The position numbers and the translations under genes were made by a program. Positions 54,343-63,400 of a stretch of DNA of 64,000 nucleotides are shown piece by piece; position 1 is the first letter of the stretch, and the number at the start of each line of letters is the position of its first letter. The notes under the pieces are model-generated. The model saw only the letters and a list, made by a program, of their open reading frames with translations. It made no database searches and had not been told where the DNA came from. This stretch comes from Flammulina velutipes. Its lineage: Eukaryota > Basidiomycota > Agaricomycetes > Agaricales > Physalacriaceae. Where the stretch lies: positions 1,178,001 to 1,242,000 of the forward strand of contig CM022372.1 of NCBI GenBank assembly GCA_011800155.1, in the 5' to 3' direction.

Positions 54343-55803
54343 ATGGCGACGACGACGAGCCCACCATCGTCCTCATCGTGGAAGCCGACGGGAAGGCATA
54401 ATGTCTACCTTGGCAAATCCTTTGTCAACTCACTGCAGATGCGCAAAGGCATCCAGCCCAAAGTGAATGGCAAATTCCCTCCAAGCATATACCACTCTGT
54501 CCGCTGTTCGTCACTCTTGTCCTAAATGTAACACCCTCTAATCTTCCTGCAGACAACTTTCGGCCGTCATCTATAGACAGCGACGCGGCTGGAACGCTGA
54601 CGCTGAAGACTGCCGGCTCCGAGAAGACTCCCGTGCTGGCAGAACATCCCAGCACCCAGGTCAGTCTATTGGTCATCGCCCTATAAACCCACTCATCCTA
54701 TGTTGCAGCAAGGAGAAATGCATATGTTTAACGGAAGCGAAATTCCAACGAAGGATTCCCTCTGCACCCTCATCTACAACGCCGCTACCGGGGCAAGTGC
54801 ATGTCAACCACGTTCCCCAGCCCACTCTTAACATCTTCTCTAGCATTATACCCTAGAGAAGATAGACTCGGTGATTAACTTGGACTATATAGAAAAGAAG
54901 CAGATATCTGCGCCACAACGTAAGTGCACCGCTTCGCTCTGCTATGCCGGTCACTCATTAGGCATAGCATCAACGTCCTTCGAAGATGAATTTGCGGAAA
55001 TCCTACCCGACAACATCAAATCCTACCGAAAGGAAGAAGAGGAAGAAGAAGGCGAACTCCTCGTGGAACCCTTCCATCGCGATCCTTCGCCACCCATTCG
55101 CGAACCTTCTCCGCCTCCAAAACCAAAGAAAGCTCCTCCAAAATCCAAACTCCCTCCCAAACCCAAACTCGAACCCAAAGCGCAGCCCAAACCCAAGCCA
55201 GAGCCCAAACGCCCGAAGGCAGAACCCAAAACTTCAACTTCGAAACCTCCCACTCCAATTGAACGACCCAAAGCTAGCCTCAAGCGTCCTTCTCCAGAGG
55301 TAGAGGAATTCGGCAGTATCACCAAACCTCCACCCGCGAAGAAAGCCAGGCAATCCCTTTCTAGACCAGCGCCTCCGCCACCCCCGCGCCAGCCTGCCAA
55401 ACTCGAATTACCTGGGATGTCTTCCTCGTTTATCCAACCTCTTCCTGGTCCATCCACGTTCTCTGCACCTGCTGCGCCGCCCACACTTTCTATACCCGAG
55501 GATTCTGACGAGGAGGAAGACTGGGATGAGGTACCTGCGCCAGGTGCACTCGAGCCGTCGCAAGACATGGATATGTTCACCCAGCTGTTAGAGAACCAGC
55601 TGGATGAAGAAGCGCCGGAGGACGAAGAAGACTTTCTATTGGAGGGAATGGAAGAAATCGATGGGGATGGGGATGAGCAGGAGCAGGAGCAGGAACAAGG
55701 TGGACCGCAGGTCCCCATGTCCCTCAATCAGTATGCGGGAGTTGAATTTGGTGTGGACGATGATGATTTCTCGTCGAGTGGCAGCGAGGACGAAGACGAT
55801 TAG
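54343..55803 (+). CDS. EAF-like RNA polymerase II elongation factor (ELL-associated factor)
   Basis: EAF proteins bind ELL and stimulate Pol II elongation. ATG 54343 gives MATTTSPPSSSSWKPTGRHN. The N-terminal EAF domain runs across four exons: VYLGKSFVNSLQM, PSIYHSVRYNFRPSSID, AAGTLTLKTAGSEKTPVLAE, GEMHMFNGSEIPTKDSLCTL, and IYNAATGHYTLEKIDSVINL. This matches the family's sequence of Arg-Tyr-x-Phe-x-Pro-x-Ser, a short 'FKG' segment, and 'LIYD..TG.FTLEKL'. The rest is disordered: KEEEEEEGELLVEP, a long Lys-Pro repeat, then acidic patches (DSDEEEDWDE, SSGSEDEDD) as in the transactivation tails of EAFs. About 395 residues. It sits inside the duplicated region but is present only once. Confidence 0.82.
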
Positions 55804-55911
55804 ATACCCGATTGATTTGTTATATTGCTGTGGAATATATACCATGGAGGCTTGGTTACAAATGTATTTTAGTTATTCTCGTACATAGTATATTGTCTTG
55901 TGTTACTCGAC

Positions 55912-56476
55912 ATGCAGATATTTTTATCATAGCCATGGTGTGGCGCACATCATCCGAACTCGTCCAAAATCAGACTGGATCGCTATCTCCAAGGCTTTGT
56001 ATACCTGAGCTCCACTCTGCTAGGTCGATAGTGCCACCCACGTTGCCTACATGCAGAGCATCTAATACTATCTGTGTGTCAACCATGATTGTCCTCCCTT
56101 CATGTCCCAGTACATTGAGTGATTCCTTGTACCAGAAAAATAATCAGTCTTCGAACGACGCTTCTACTCCACCGAGGATGCTGACCTCGCATTTCAAGAG
56201 ATCACCAATAATCATCACGCTCCCAAGGCGTTCCCGGGCCCAACTGTTGGACCAAGAGTCAACGCATCCCGTCACGTCGACGAGCAGTCCTATATGGCCA
56301 TCAACTACGAGTATCAAGCCGCTTGTCGCGTCGTACGAGAGTAATCTACATCTCTCGTTAGATTATTGGGATAACGGTACAGTGATTGTTCACCTCCCGG
56401 CCACCCTTAGCTTCTTGCCTAGCAATCCTTCGTCGACATCGGCGAGTCTGACTGGTTTTGCGCTCTCGGGTAACAT
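55912..56476. repeat. Segmental duplicate, copy A (TEN1-like gene and 3' flank)
   Basis: This stretch is a direct repeat of about 57577-58145. Similarity starts in the 3' flank (CATGCAGATATTTTTATCAT versus CACGCAGATACTTCTATCAT) and ends at the TEN1 start codon. From 56086 to 56235 the two copies are identical over 150 bp; the 3' part (55970-56085) differs at roughly ten positions. Confidence 0.9.
55970..56476 (-). CDS. TEN1-like telomere-capping OB-fold protein, copy A
   Basis: TEN1 is the smallest subunit of the CST complex, which binds telomeric single-stranded DNA and assists lagging-strand fill-in. ATG 56476 encodes MLPESAKPVRLADVDEGLLG and KKLRVAGR. A first intron (GTGAAC...GATGTAG) leads to LLSYDATSGLILVVDGHIGL, LVDVTGCVDSWSNSWARERL and GSVMIIGDLLKCEVSIL. 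A 75-nt intron (56098-56172) leads to VDTQIVLDALHVGNVGGTID and LAEWSSGIQSLGDSDPV, TGA at 55970-55972. The pattern (strand-turn 'SYD..SGLILVVDG', then 'LVDV..C', 'ERL..VMIIG', C-terminal 'IVLDAL') follows fungal TEN1. About 130 residues. The first intron's donor is GTGAAC here and GTAAAC in copy B. Divergent from MQPWE copy 2. Confidence 0.75.
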
Positions 56477-56580
56477 TAATGGTGGCGTGAGCTCAAGCCA
56501 GATGCGGGCACGTGCTTCCAGTCCGATGATAAAATACTGTGACATTGACAACGACCTTCACACCCGGCACTCTTGTCTTC
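56477..56580. promoter_or_regulatory. Short divergent promoter between TEN1 copy A and MQPWE copy 2
   Basis: 104 bp separate the two start codons. Downstream copy B of TEN1 retains about the first 55 bp of this interval (GGTGGCGTGAGNNCAAGCCAG pattern) before similarity ends near 58205, so the shared TEN1 promoter-proximal part was duplicated. Confidence 0.55.
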
Positions 56581-57421
56581 ATGCAGCCTTGGGAATCTCT
56601 CGCCGAGGAATATGCATCGACTATGGCGCACTACCAGGAGATGCACGCAGAATCGGCCCAAGTTTTGTCTTTGGACCCGACGAAGCGCGACCGGATGTTA
56701 CAAGACGTGAAAGACTCTAACGAACCCCATATCCGGAAACAGTTTGACACGCGGGAGGAGAGAGAGGTAGATGAGATGCTGCGAGTCTGGAACGAGGCTA
56801 TAGATAAGGAACCGAAGACTTTTGAAGAGTAAGCTAAGGATTACTTAAACAGAGGCATACTAACTAAGGCTAACACAGTCACTTCTACCGTCTTCACTAC
56901 GCCTTCGCTGCTGTCGTCTACTACACCAAACACAGGGTCGACATTGCCATACACGAGCATGGCCACAAATTCTTTCGCCTTTACTCGCGTCTGTTGAGTG
57001 TCAAGTGAGTCGCTACTATGCCCCTTAGAATTCATATTTCACTATTTCCAGAGCTCAGGATATCGTTGATCGTCTTGTTCCTGGAGGACCAAAGACGCGT
57101 CCTACCGTTCCGGTCGTACAGAGGCGCCCCCAGCCTCATCGTAACCCCCAGCCTCCGCGCAACTCCCAGATGATCGATATCGAGGGCGCCAACGCCCTCC
57201 TGGCCGTAGACGACACTGTTCTAACTTTCCAGTACATGCGTCAGAATGCGACCGGAGAAGCTGAAGTTTGGAAGGTGATCGGTATCAAGGAGAAGCGAAC
57301 CATGAGAGGGTACAAGAAAGAGTATGAGGTAGTGTTCGATCACGACAACGAACAGAGTTATGAGATACTAAAGGACGAACTTGTCGAGCTTTTATCAGAG
57401 AGTATTATCTATGACTCCTGA
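56581..57421 (+). CDS. Unrecognised protein, tandem copy 2 (MQPWE gene)
   Basis: A paralogue of the gene at 53419-54248 with the same three-exon structure. It encodes MQPWESLAEEYASTMAHYQE, MHAESAQVLSLDPTKRDRML, then DHFYRLHYAFAAVVYYTKHR and FFRLYSRLLSVK, and the final exon with a longer Pro/Arg/Gln linker (RRPQPHRNPQPPRNSQ) before IDIEGANALLAVDDTVL, AEVWKVIGIKEKRTMRGYKK and ELVELLSESIIYDS. By hand count the exon-1 peptide shares about 65 of 83 residues with copy 1 and the last 53 residues about 38; the middle is less similar. Changes are conservative and the frame is intact, so both copies look functional. The insertion in the Pro-rich linker is the main length difference. Confidence 0.75.
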
Positions 57422-57576
57422 ATTCTACGAATGTTTCATTATCGTCTAGCATGTAGTAATATCCTACGTATAATTCCAAAGCATCTCGGTGCTCTCTTCA
57501 ATAGTAGGCACTTAGGCCATTGGGCGCCACATCTGCTTCGGTCTGATCGGGCCACTATTGCTCCTCTTACAGTACT

Positions 57577-58145
57577 CGGCACGCAGATACTTCTATCATA
57601 ACCGTAGTGTGGCGCACATCACCCGAACTCGTCCAAAATCAGACTGGATCGCCATCGCCGAGGCTTCGTATACCTGAGCTCCACTCTGCTAGGTCGATAG
57701 TGCCACCTATGTTGCCTATATGCAGCGCATGTAATACTATCCGTGTGTCAACCCTGATTGTCCTCCCTTCATGTCCCAGTACATTGAGTGATTCCTTGTA
57801 CCAGAAAAATAATCAGTCTTCGAACGACGCTTCTACTCCACCGAGGATGCTGACCTCGCATTTCAAGAGATCACCAATAATCATCACGCTCCCAAGGCGT
57901 TCCCTAGCCCAACTGTTGGACCAAGAGTCAACGCATCCCGTCACGTCGACAAGCAGTCCTGTATGGCCATCAACTACGAGTATCAAGCCGCTTGTCGCGT
58001 CGTACGAGAGTAATCTACATCTCTCGTTAGATTATTGGGATAACAGTACAGTGATGGTTTACCTCCCGGCCACTCTTAGCTTCTTGCCTAGCAATCCTTC
58101 GTCGACATCGGCGAGTCTGACTGGTTTTGCGCTCTCGGGTAACAT
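57577..58145. repeat. Segmental duplicate, copy B (TEN1-like gene and 3' flank)
   Basis: Direct repeat of 55912-56476 at an offset of about 1,669 bp. The identical 150-bp block corresponds to 57755-57904 and contains a complete intron. Left of 57577 the sequence matches instead the region downstream of MQPWE copy 1 (TCGGTCTGATCGGGCCACTA versus TCGGTCCGATCAGGCCGCTA), marking the junction where EAF is missing from this unit. Confidence 0.9.
57639..58145 (-). CDS. TEN1-like telomere-capping OB-fold protein, copy B
   Basis: A near copy of the gene at 55970-56476 with the same exon structure. ATG 58145 encodes the same MLPESAKPVRLADVDEGLLG start. Differences seen at protein level: Thr for Ile in VVDGHTGLLVDV, and several in the last exon, which reads RVDTRIVLHALHIGNIGGTI then SGIRSLGDGDPV, TGA at 57639-57641. 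The first intron donor is GTAAAC, closer to consensus than copy A's GTGAAC. No stop or frameshift separates it from a functional gene. The upstream neighbour on the right is the Rad52-like gene, on the same strand. CST assignment rests on motif pattern recognised by eye. Confidence 0.75.
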
Positions 58146-58341
58146 TGGTGGCGTGAGTCCAAGCCAGATGCAGGCACGTGCTTCCAGTCCGATGATAGAA
58201 TACTGTTACAACATTGTCAGTAGCTTAGCTATTACGCGCCACATTAAGCGATTGTTTCCTTATTCCTCTCCACCATCGCCGTCCTCGTACCCACCAAAGA
58301 TACTTCGGAAGGATGACACGGTGGCACTGTCACCCATCATA

Positions 58342-58949
58342 CTAAAAGAGATATTTCCTGTCCGAGTCGAGTCGAGGCTTCTTCTCGTCAGCATTATCTT
58401 CTTCGCATACCACGGGTCGTCTGTGAAATTTCGACTAGACGTAGGCTATTCAATGCAAGCCCATCACATTCATAGATGAACGTACGGGAGGAATCCTGAT
58501 ATCTATGATTTGTTCGCCGTATCCCTTGTCGCGCAGACATTCAGCGAGTGTGGTCTCAAACTGTTTGAGGCATCGTTTGAGCGCGTCGGTGACAGCTTCT
58601 TTCCTGCACTGCAGCTTGAAGTTAGCATTTATCACAAATCCTATTTACGACGCGCCTTGTCCATGCCTTGTCCTTTACTTTCGATATTCTCGATCATGCC
58701 GTAGCCAGTGTCCTCGCGAAATACGCCAGACTTTACCAGGGCGATCCTCAAGACGGCGCTGACGCCAATGGTATATCTCTTCGCTGTTTCGTCGTAGTCC
58801 ATGAATTCTGTGTTGACCGAAACTATGGTACTGCTCCATCCATCGACTCCAAAGGCCTCGTTGGCCAAGTTGATGATCTTCCAGCCCTCGGCGTATACAA
58901 CTTTCCTTCCTTTGGGTTTCTGAGCGTGGGTCGGTGCAGCGTTGTGCAT
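58342..58949 (-). CDS. Short Rad52/Rad59-like single-strand annealing protein
   Basis: ATG 58949 gives MHNAAPTHAQKPKGRKVVYA, then EGWKIINLANEAFGVDGWSS, YTIGVSAVLRIALVKSGVFR and EDTGYGMIENIESKGQGMDK, clearly the Rad52 annealing core. The next exon continues CRKEAVTDALKRCLKQF, which joins in phase only if the intron uses a GC donor (AAG|GCGCGT...GCTGCAG, CTAAC branch site). A further intron after DIRIPP leads to SKFHRRPVVCEEDNADEKKP and the stop at 58342-58344. The product is only about 170 residues: it lacks the usual N-terminal 'L...LGPE.IS.RPG' segment and the long C-terminal Rad51-binding region, and the 'LRNFGN.LGNC' motif is replaced by LKQFETTLAEC. It may be a Rad59-like paralogue or a decaying copy. 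Confidence 0.65.
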
Positions 58950-59012
58950 GGAGAAAGGACAAAGAACTGCGGGGAAATTGCCGCCGGCACACTCTCTCTT
59001 CTTGCCTCCATC

Positions 59013-59592
59013 ATGTCAGATGGATTCGTGGGTTCGTCTGCCTTTGAGCCCATAGCAAATTCATTTTCCACAAACGTCTTCAACGATCCATTCGCTACAG
59101 CGACTTCTCTCGATATCGATAATCCTTCCCCCGAACTCGTCAAGCAGAACATCCAAATAGTAAAAAATCAGGTTTTACATCTACAAAACATCGCCAGCAA
59201 TGCGTTGGACGGAATGTACGACAACACTATTTTATTTTATTTCCTCTCAACCCATTTTCTCAGTCGAAATGCATACCACGCAGGCGCCAATCCGATCGAC
59301 ACTGAATGTAAGGTCCTTGTCGTCGCTTTACGGGCCCACTAAAGGCGGCGCAGCAAATATCGGAAATCTCAAGCAGAATCTGGAGTCGCTTTCGGAGCTG
59401 ATGCGTCAAACGGGGCTTGGAGGCCTTCCTCTGTTGAGCTTGACGAGTTCTCCACCTTCGGAGGAACAAATGATGCTCGATGTTTCCCAGTCGATTAATG
59501 TTCTCTATGCTCGCCTGAAGAAGAACCAGGAGAGCGCTGGAGTCGTGGCCAATCTTCTCCAACAAGCATCCACCGTCCCTCTTCGAAAATGA
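59013..59592 (+). CDS. Small helical protein, function unknown (about 160 residues)
   Basis: ATG 59013 encodes MSDGFVGSSAFEPIANSFST and then VKQNIQIVKNQVLHLQNIAS. An intron at about 59216-59263 gives a join into RNAYHAGANPIDTEC. A second, unusually short intron of about 37 nt (GTAAGG...ACTAAAG) leads to GAANIGNLKQNLESLSELMR, QTGLGGLPLL and the heptad-rich end SINVLYARLKKNQESAGVVA. The protein is almost entirely alpha-helical with coiled-coil potential, reminiscent of small Mediator or tethering-complex subunits, but I cannot assign it. Its start lies only 64 bp from the start of the divergent Rad52-like gene, so an N-terminal extension of that gene would have to overlap this one. Confidence 0.65.
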
Positions 59593-60489
59593 GTCCCAGA
59601 TTTGGTGAGTTGCGCGTTCGTCTCGCGATTCTTTGATTCTCAGACGGTTTCCTCCAGCGCTATGATTATCACTTGCGACTGCTTAGGGACCATAGCTTTT
59701 CTCTATCGTAAACACTCCTGTACTCGAAGAGGAATTGGTCTCTCACAATTCTTTCGAATAGAGGCATTACCACCAGTGTCCCCGTCATACAAAATGAATC
59801 TATCTTTATGAAGCATCGTGACTGTAAACCCGCTCAAGATCGGTCCAAGGGCGGCGTAGCGAGAACTTGGCACACGATAGGGGCAAGGGTTGGTCCGTTA
59901 TCTTTTTTCTCCATCTTATACCTTGGCAAAATGACTCTGTACTCACAAATCATCTTAGGCTGTGGTATCTTGATGCGCTGGTATGCATTCTGTCAAATAC
60001 GTCACACGTCGTCACCAACACCGGGCTGTAGCCAGTTAAATCCTCAAAGAATCCAGTTTAGTGCTGTGCAAAGTTATCACCGATCAGAATCTCGCTTGGT
60101 ATTTACAGCATGATGTGCCCAGTCCCATTCTTACCGGCGTAGCTGCTATTTTGAATGGTGAATCCTTTATCCAATGCTATTTCCCGTTACCAAGGTGTAC
60201 TAAATGCAGCGTAGATCGTTTCTACGTCAACGTGAGGCAATATTCGCCTCGAAGTTCATGCCCACTTTGAGCCATGTCGTCATTTGCCGCCACAAATATT
60301 GGCCCGATGCGGCTTGGCAAGTATCTCGCTACGTTGGCCGAGCTCTTTGCCGAAACCACACTTCAACAGTCCTTGGCTTTTTGCCATCGCTCCTTGGCTT
60401 TCTCTTCCATCTCGCCTTTACCCTCTTCGCTGATTTCGCGAGTCTTCATCGACCGCCTTTCATAGCGACTCCCAGTCTAGCTTTCCGCA
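59593..60489. other. Intergenic region of about 0.9 kb
   Basis: No splice-consistent gene was found on either strand between the small helical protein and the ATPase. Short open frames here lack recognisable motifs. It likely contains the ATPase promoter; ion-pump genes of this class are often salt- or pH-regulated, but no specific site is claimed. Confidence 0.5.
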
Positions 60490-63400
60490 ATGTCAGAGAA
60501 AGCAAGTGTCTCCGAATGCGATTTCAACGGAGCACCTCACACCGTATCGTCAGATGAAATACTCTCGACCTACAAGGTCGATCCACTACTAGGTCTTTTC
60601 GAAGATCGCGCAAAGGAAATCCTCGCGAAGAATGGTCCCAATAGGCTGAAGCCACCGGCTGCACCATCGAGGCTCAAGATATTCTTTTCTCAAATCACCA
60701 ACGCCATGACCATTGTACTCATCGCCGCCATGGCGGTCTCTTTTGGCACTATGGATTGGATCGCCGCCGGCGTTATTGGTGCACTAGTCGCGCTGAACGT
60801 ATCTGTTGGGTACTCCCGTATGTCGTTCTCCATCCCAGCGTTCTCTATACTGACGTCATTATCAGAGGAATGGAAGGCCGCCAAGACTTTATCAGCGCTG
60901 GAATCAGTACGTTCTCTTGTTAGTTTTCGACTTTAAGAGTCTAACGGTTCCTAGGTTGGAAGCCCAGTTGCTACAGTGGTACGACATAAAGCAACGGGGA
61001 AGCGTGGATCCCGCGAAGGCACGATCTCGACGATGGCGACTGAGGATGTCGTCGTAGGCGATATTATCCTCATCAAGATAGGCGACGTTGTTCCCGCTGA
61101 TGCTCGAATCATCGAGGGGCACGTTAGCAATCTCGAATGTGACGAAGCATTGCTTACAGGTGAATCGCTTCCCGTCGCCAAATCCAGCGACACACTCGAC
61201 GACCCTACTTGTCCTGTGGGAGATCGCGTCAATATGATTTACTCTGGCTCCCAGGTCACCAAAGGACGAGCTCGCGCTATAGTCACGACGACGGGCATGC
61301 ATACCGAATTGGGCAAGATCGCTGACGCTTTGGGACGCAAAGAAGCCAATTCGGCTGCTGGTTTCGCCAAATTCAAGCACAAGACTGCTGTTGCCCTGGG
61401 CCTTGCGGAAACTACTCCTCTCCAAATCAGGTTGAACCTTCTCGCATATATCCTTTTGGGTGCTGCTGTCGTGCTTGCGATTATTGTTGTATCAAGCACT
61501 GGATTCAAGAACATTCCGGATTCCATCGCCACCTATGCAGTCGCCGCAGCTGTATCTCTACTCCCTGCTTCATTGGTTGCAGTCGTTAACTTGACTCTAG
61601 CTGTTGCGTGCAGAGATCTCGCGTCGCGGAATGCCCTGGTGCGTCGAATGGACGCAGTCGAAACATTGTACGTCCTTGCTTATTTTACTTCGCACTCTGC
61701 TCATTTGTCCTCAGAGCTGGCGTTTCCGACATCTGCTCAGACAAGACGGGCACTATCACAGTTGGGAGAATGGTTTTGCGCAAAGCTTGGGTTCCCTCAC
61801 AGCCGAACGATGAGAAGTGCGAAACCAAAATTGGCCAACTTTACACGGTCGAGACAGGAAAAGAGTGAGTTAGCTCTTGTAAACTATCGATTGATCTAAC
61901 TTTTTTTCTAGCCCTTACTATCCCCGAGGCACTATCCGAATAGTCGATCCATTGAGTGATAGGAACGCTCAAGAAGAAGAGGAAGACGATGACTTGTCAG
62001 GAGACGATATCGTTCATGTTGATAGACTGCACGGCGCGTTCAGAGATCTTGTCCAGAGCGCTGCCTTGAACAATATGGCTACACTGCGTCTGCAGGAAGG
62101 AGGAGATTGGGACGCCAATGGCGATCCCACTGAGATCGCACTCCAGGTCTTCGCACACAAGGCAGGACATGGCAAACCTCATCTGTGAGCTCTTTCCTTC
62201 CGGCGCCACGACACACTCATAATATATTCATCTCTAGAACTCATCCGCGCCGCAAGCACCACACTGGAGGCCAAGCCCTAGCCCGTGTCGTTTCTCATAT
62301 GTCAACTCAACAGGACATGCAGAGGATAGAGTCGAGACACAGCGCTCAAGGCGGATTCACCCATGCCAAGATAGACGGTCACTACGAAATGCTAGTCGAG
62401 CATCCGTTCGACTCTACCATCAAGCGGATGGCAACTGCTTGGGAATTTATCCCGGAAGATCCCTCTGCTGAAGCCAAAGACTACGATATTTTGATCTGTA
62501 AGTCTATTTCAGGTCAATTTACTTGTTTACGCCATGCCCACAACTGTTTCCTCGTAGATATGAAGGGTGCTGTTGAACGTGTGCTAGACCGGTGCTCATT
62601 CATCGGTCTGGGCGACGAGCGCGTTGAACTGACTAAAGAACGGGTCGCGGATATTCTCGAGAGGATGGACGAACTTGCCGAAGAAGGATTGCGTGTTCTT
62701 GGTCTCGCAGGCAAATACATGCCACACTCCGAGGCCGATAATATCAAGACCGCCAAACGCGACGTTTTGGAAACGGACTGCTGCTTCATTGGCCTCGTCG
62801 GTATCTAGTAAGTCCTTCCGTGACCTTGAAATAATGGCTCGGACTAACGTGGTTCCAGTGATCCTCCCCGACCCGAATCGAAAGGTGCCGTCATGGATTC
62901 TCACCGCGCAGGAATCGTTCCTCGTATGCTTACTGGAGATCATGTAAGTTCAATCATCTTTTCAAATCTGGAAAACTTAGTAATGCGATATAGGCCGCAA
63001 CTGCAACTGCTATCGCCAGGTCCGTGGGGATATTGGGAAACAGCTATGCACCCAGCGCTGTCATGACTGGACAAGAATTTGATGCCCTCTCGAACGAAGA
63101 AGTTGACGCGCTACCGGAACTTCCTGTCGTTGTTGCTCGCTGTGCGCCTGAGACGAAGGTCAGAATGGTAGAAGCGCTCCATCGCCGTGGACGTAAGACT
63201 GTCATGACGGGTGACGGAGTGAACGACTCTCCTGCGTACGATATCTCTCGTATCTGTCCATCACAGTGACTAACCACTTTCCATAGGCTGAAGAGAGCAG
63301 ATGTTGGAGTAGCCATGGGCTTGAACGGATCCGACGTAGCCAAAGGAGCTGCTGATATTGTCCTCGCCGACGACAACTTTTCCACTATTGTGCGTGCCAT

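Noticed and set aside
55812..56720. Two long similar plus-strand ORFs (302 and 290 codons, at 55812-56720 and 57607-58479) that look like a repeated Ser/Thr-rich protein
   Set aside because: They are the antisense of the TEN1-like genes. The minus strand has ATG, phased introns and OB-fold-like motifs; the plus frame has low-complexity composition and runs across the MQPWE start region.
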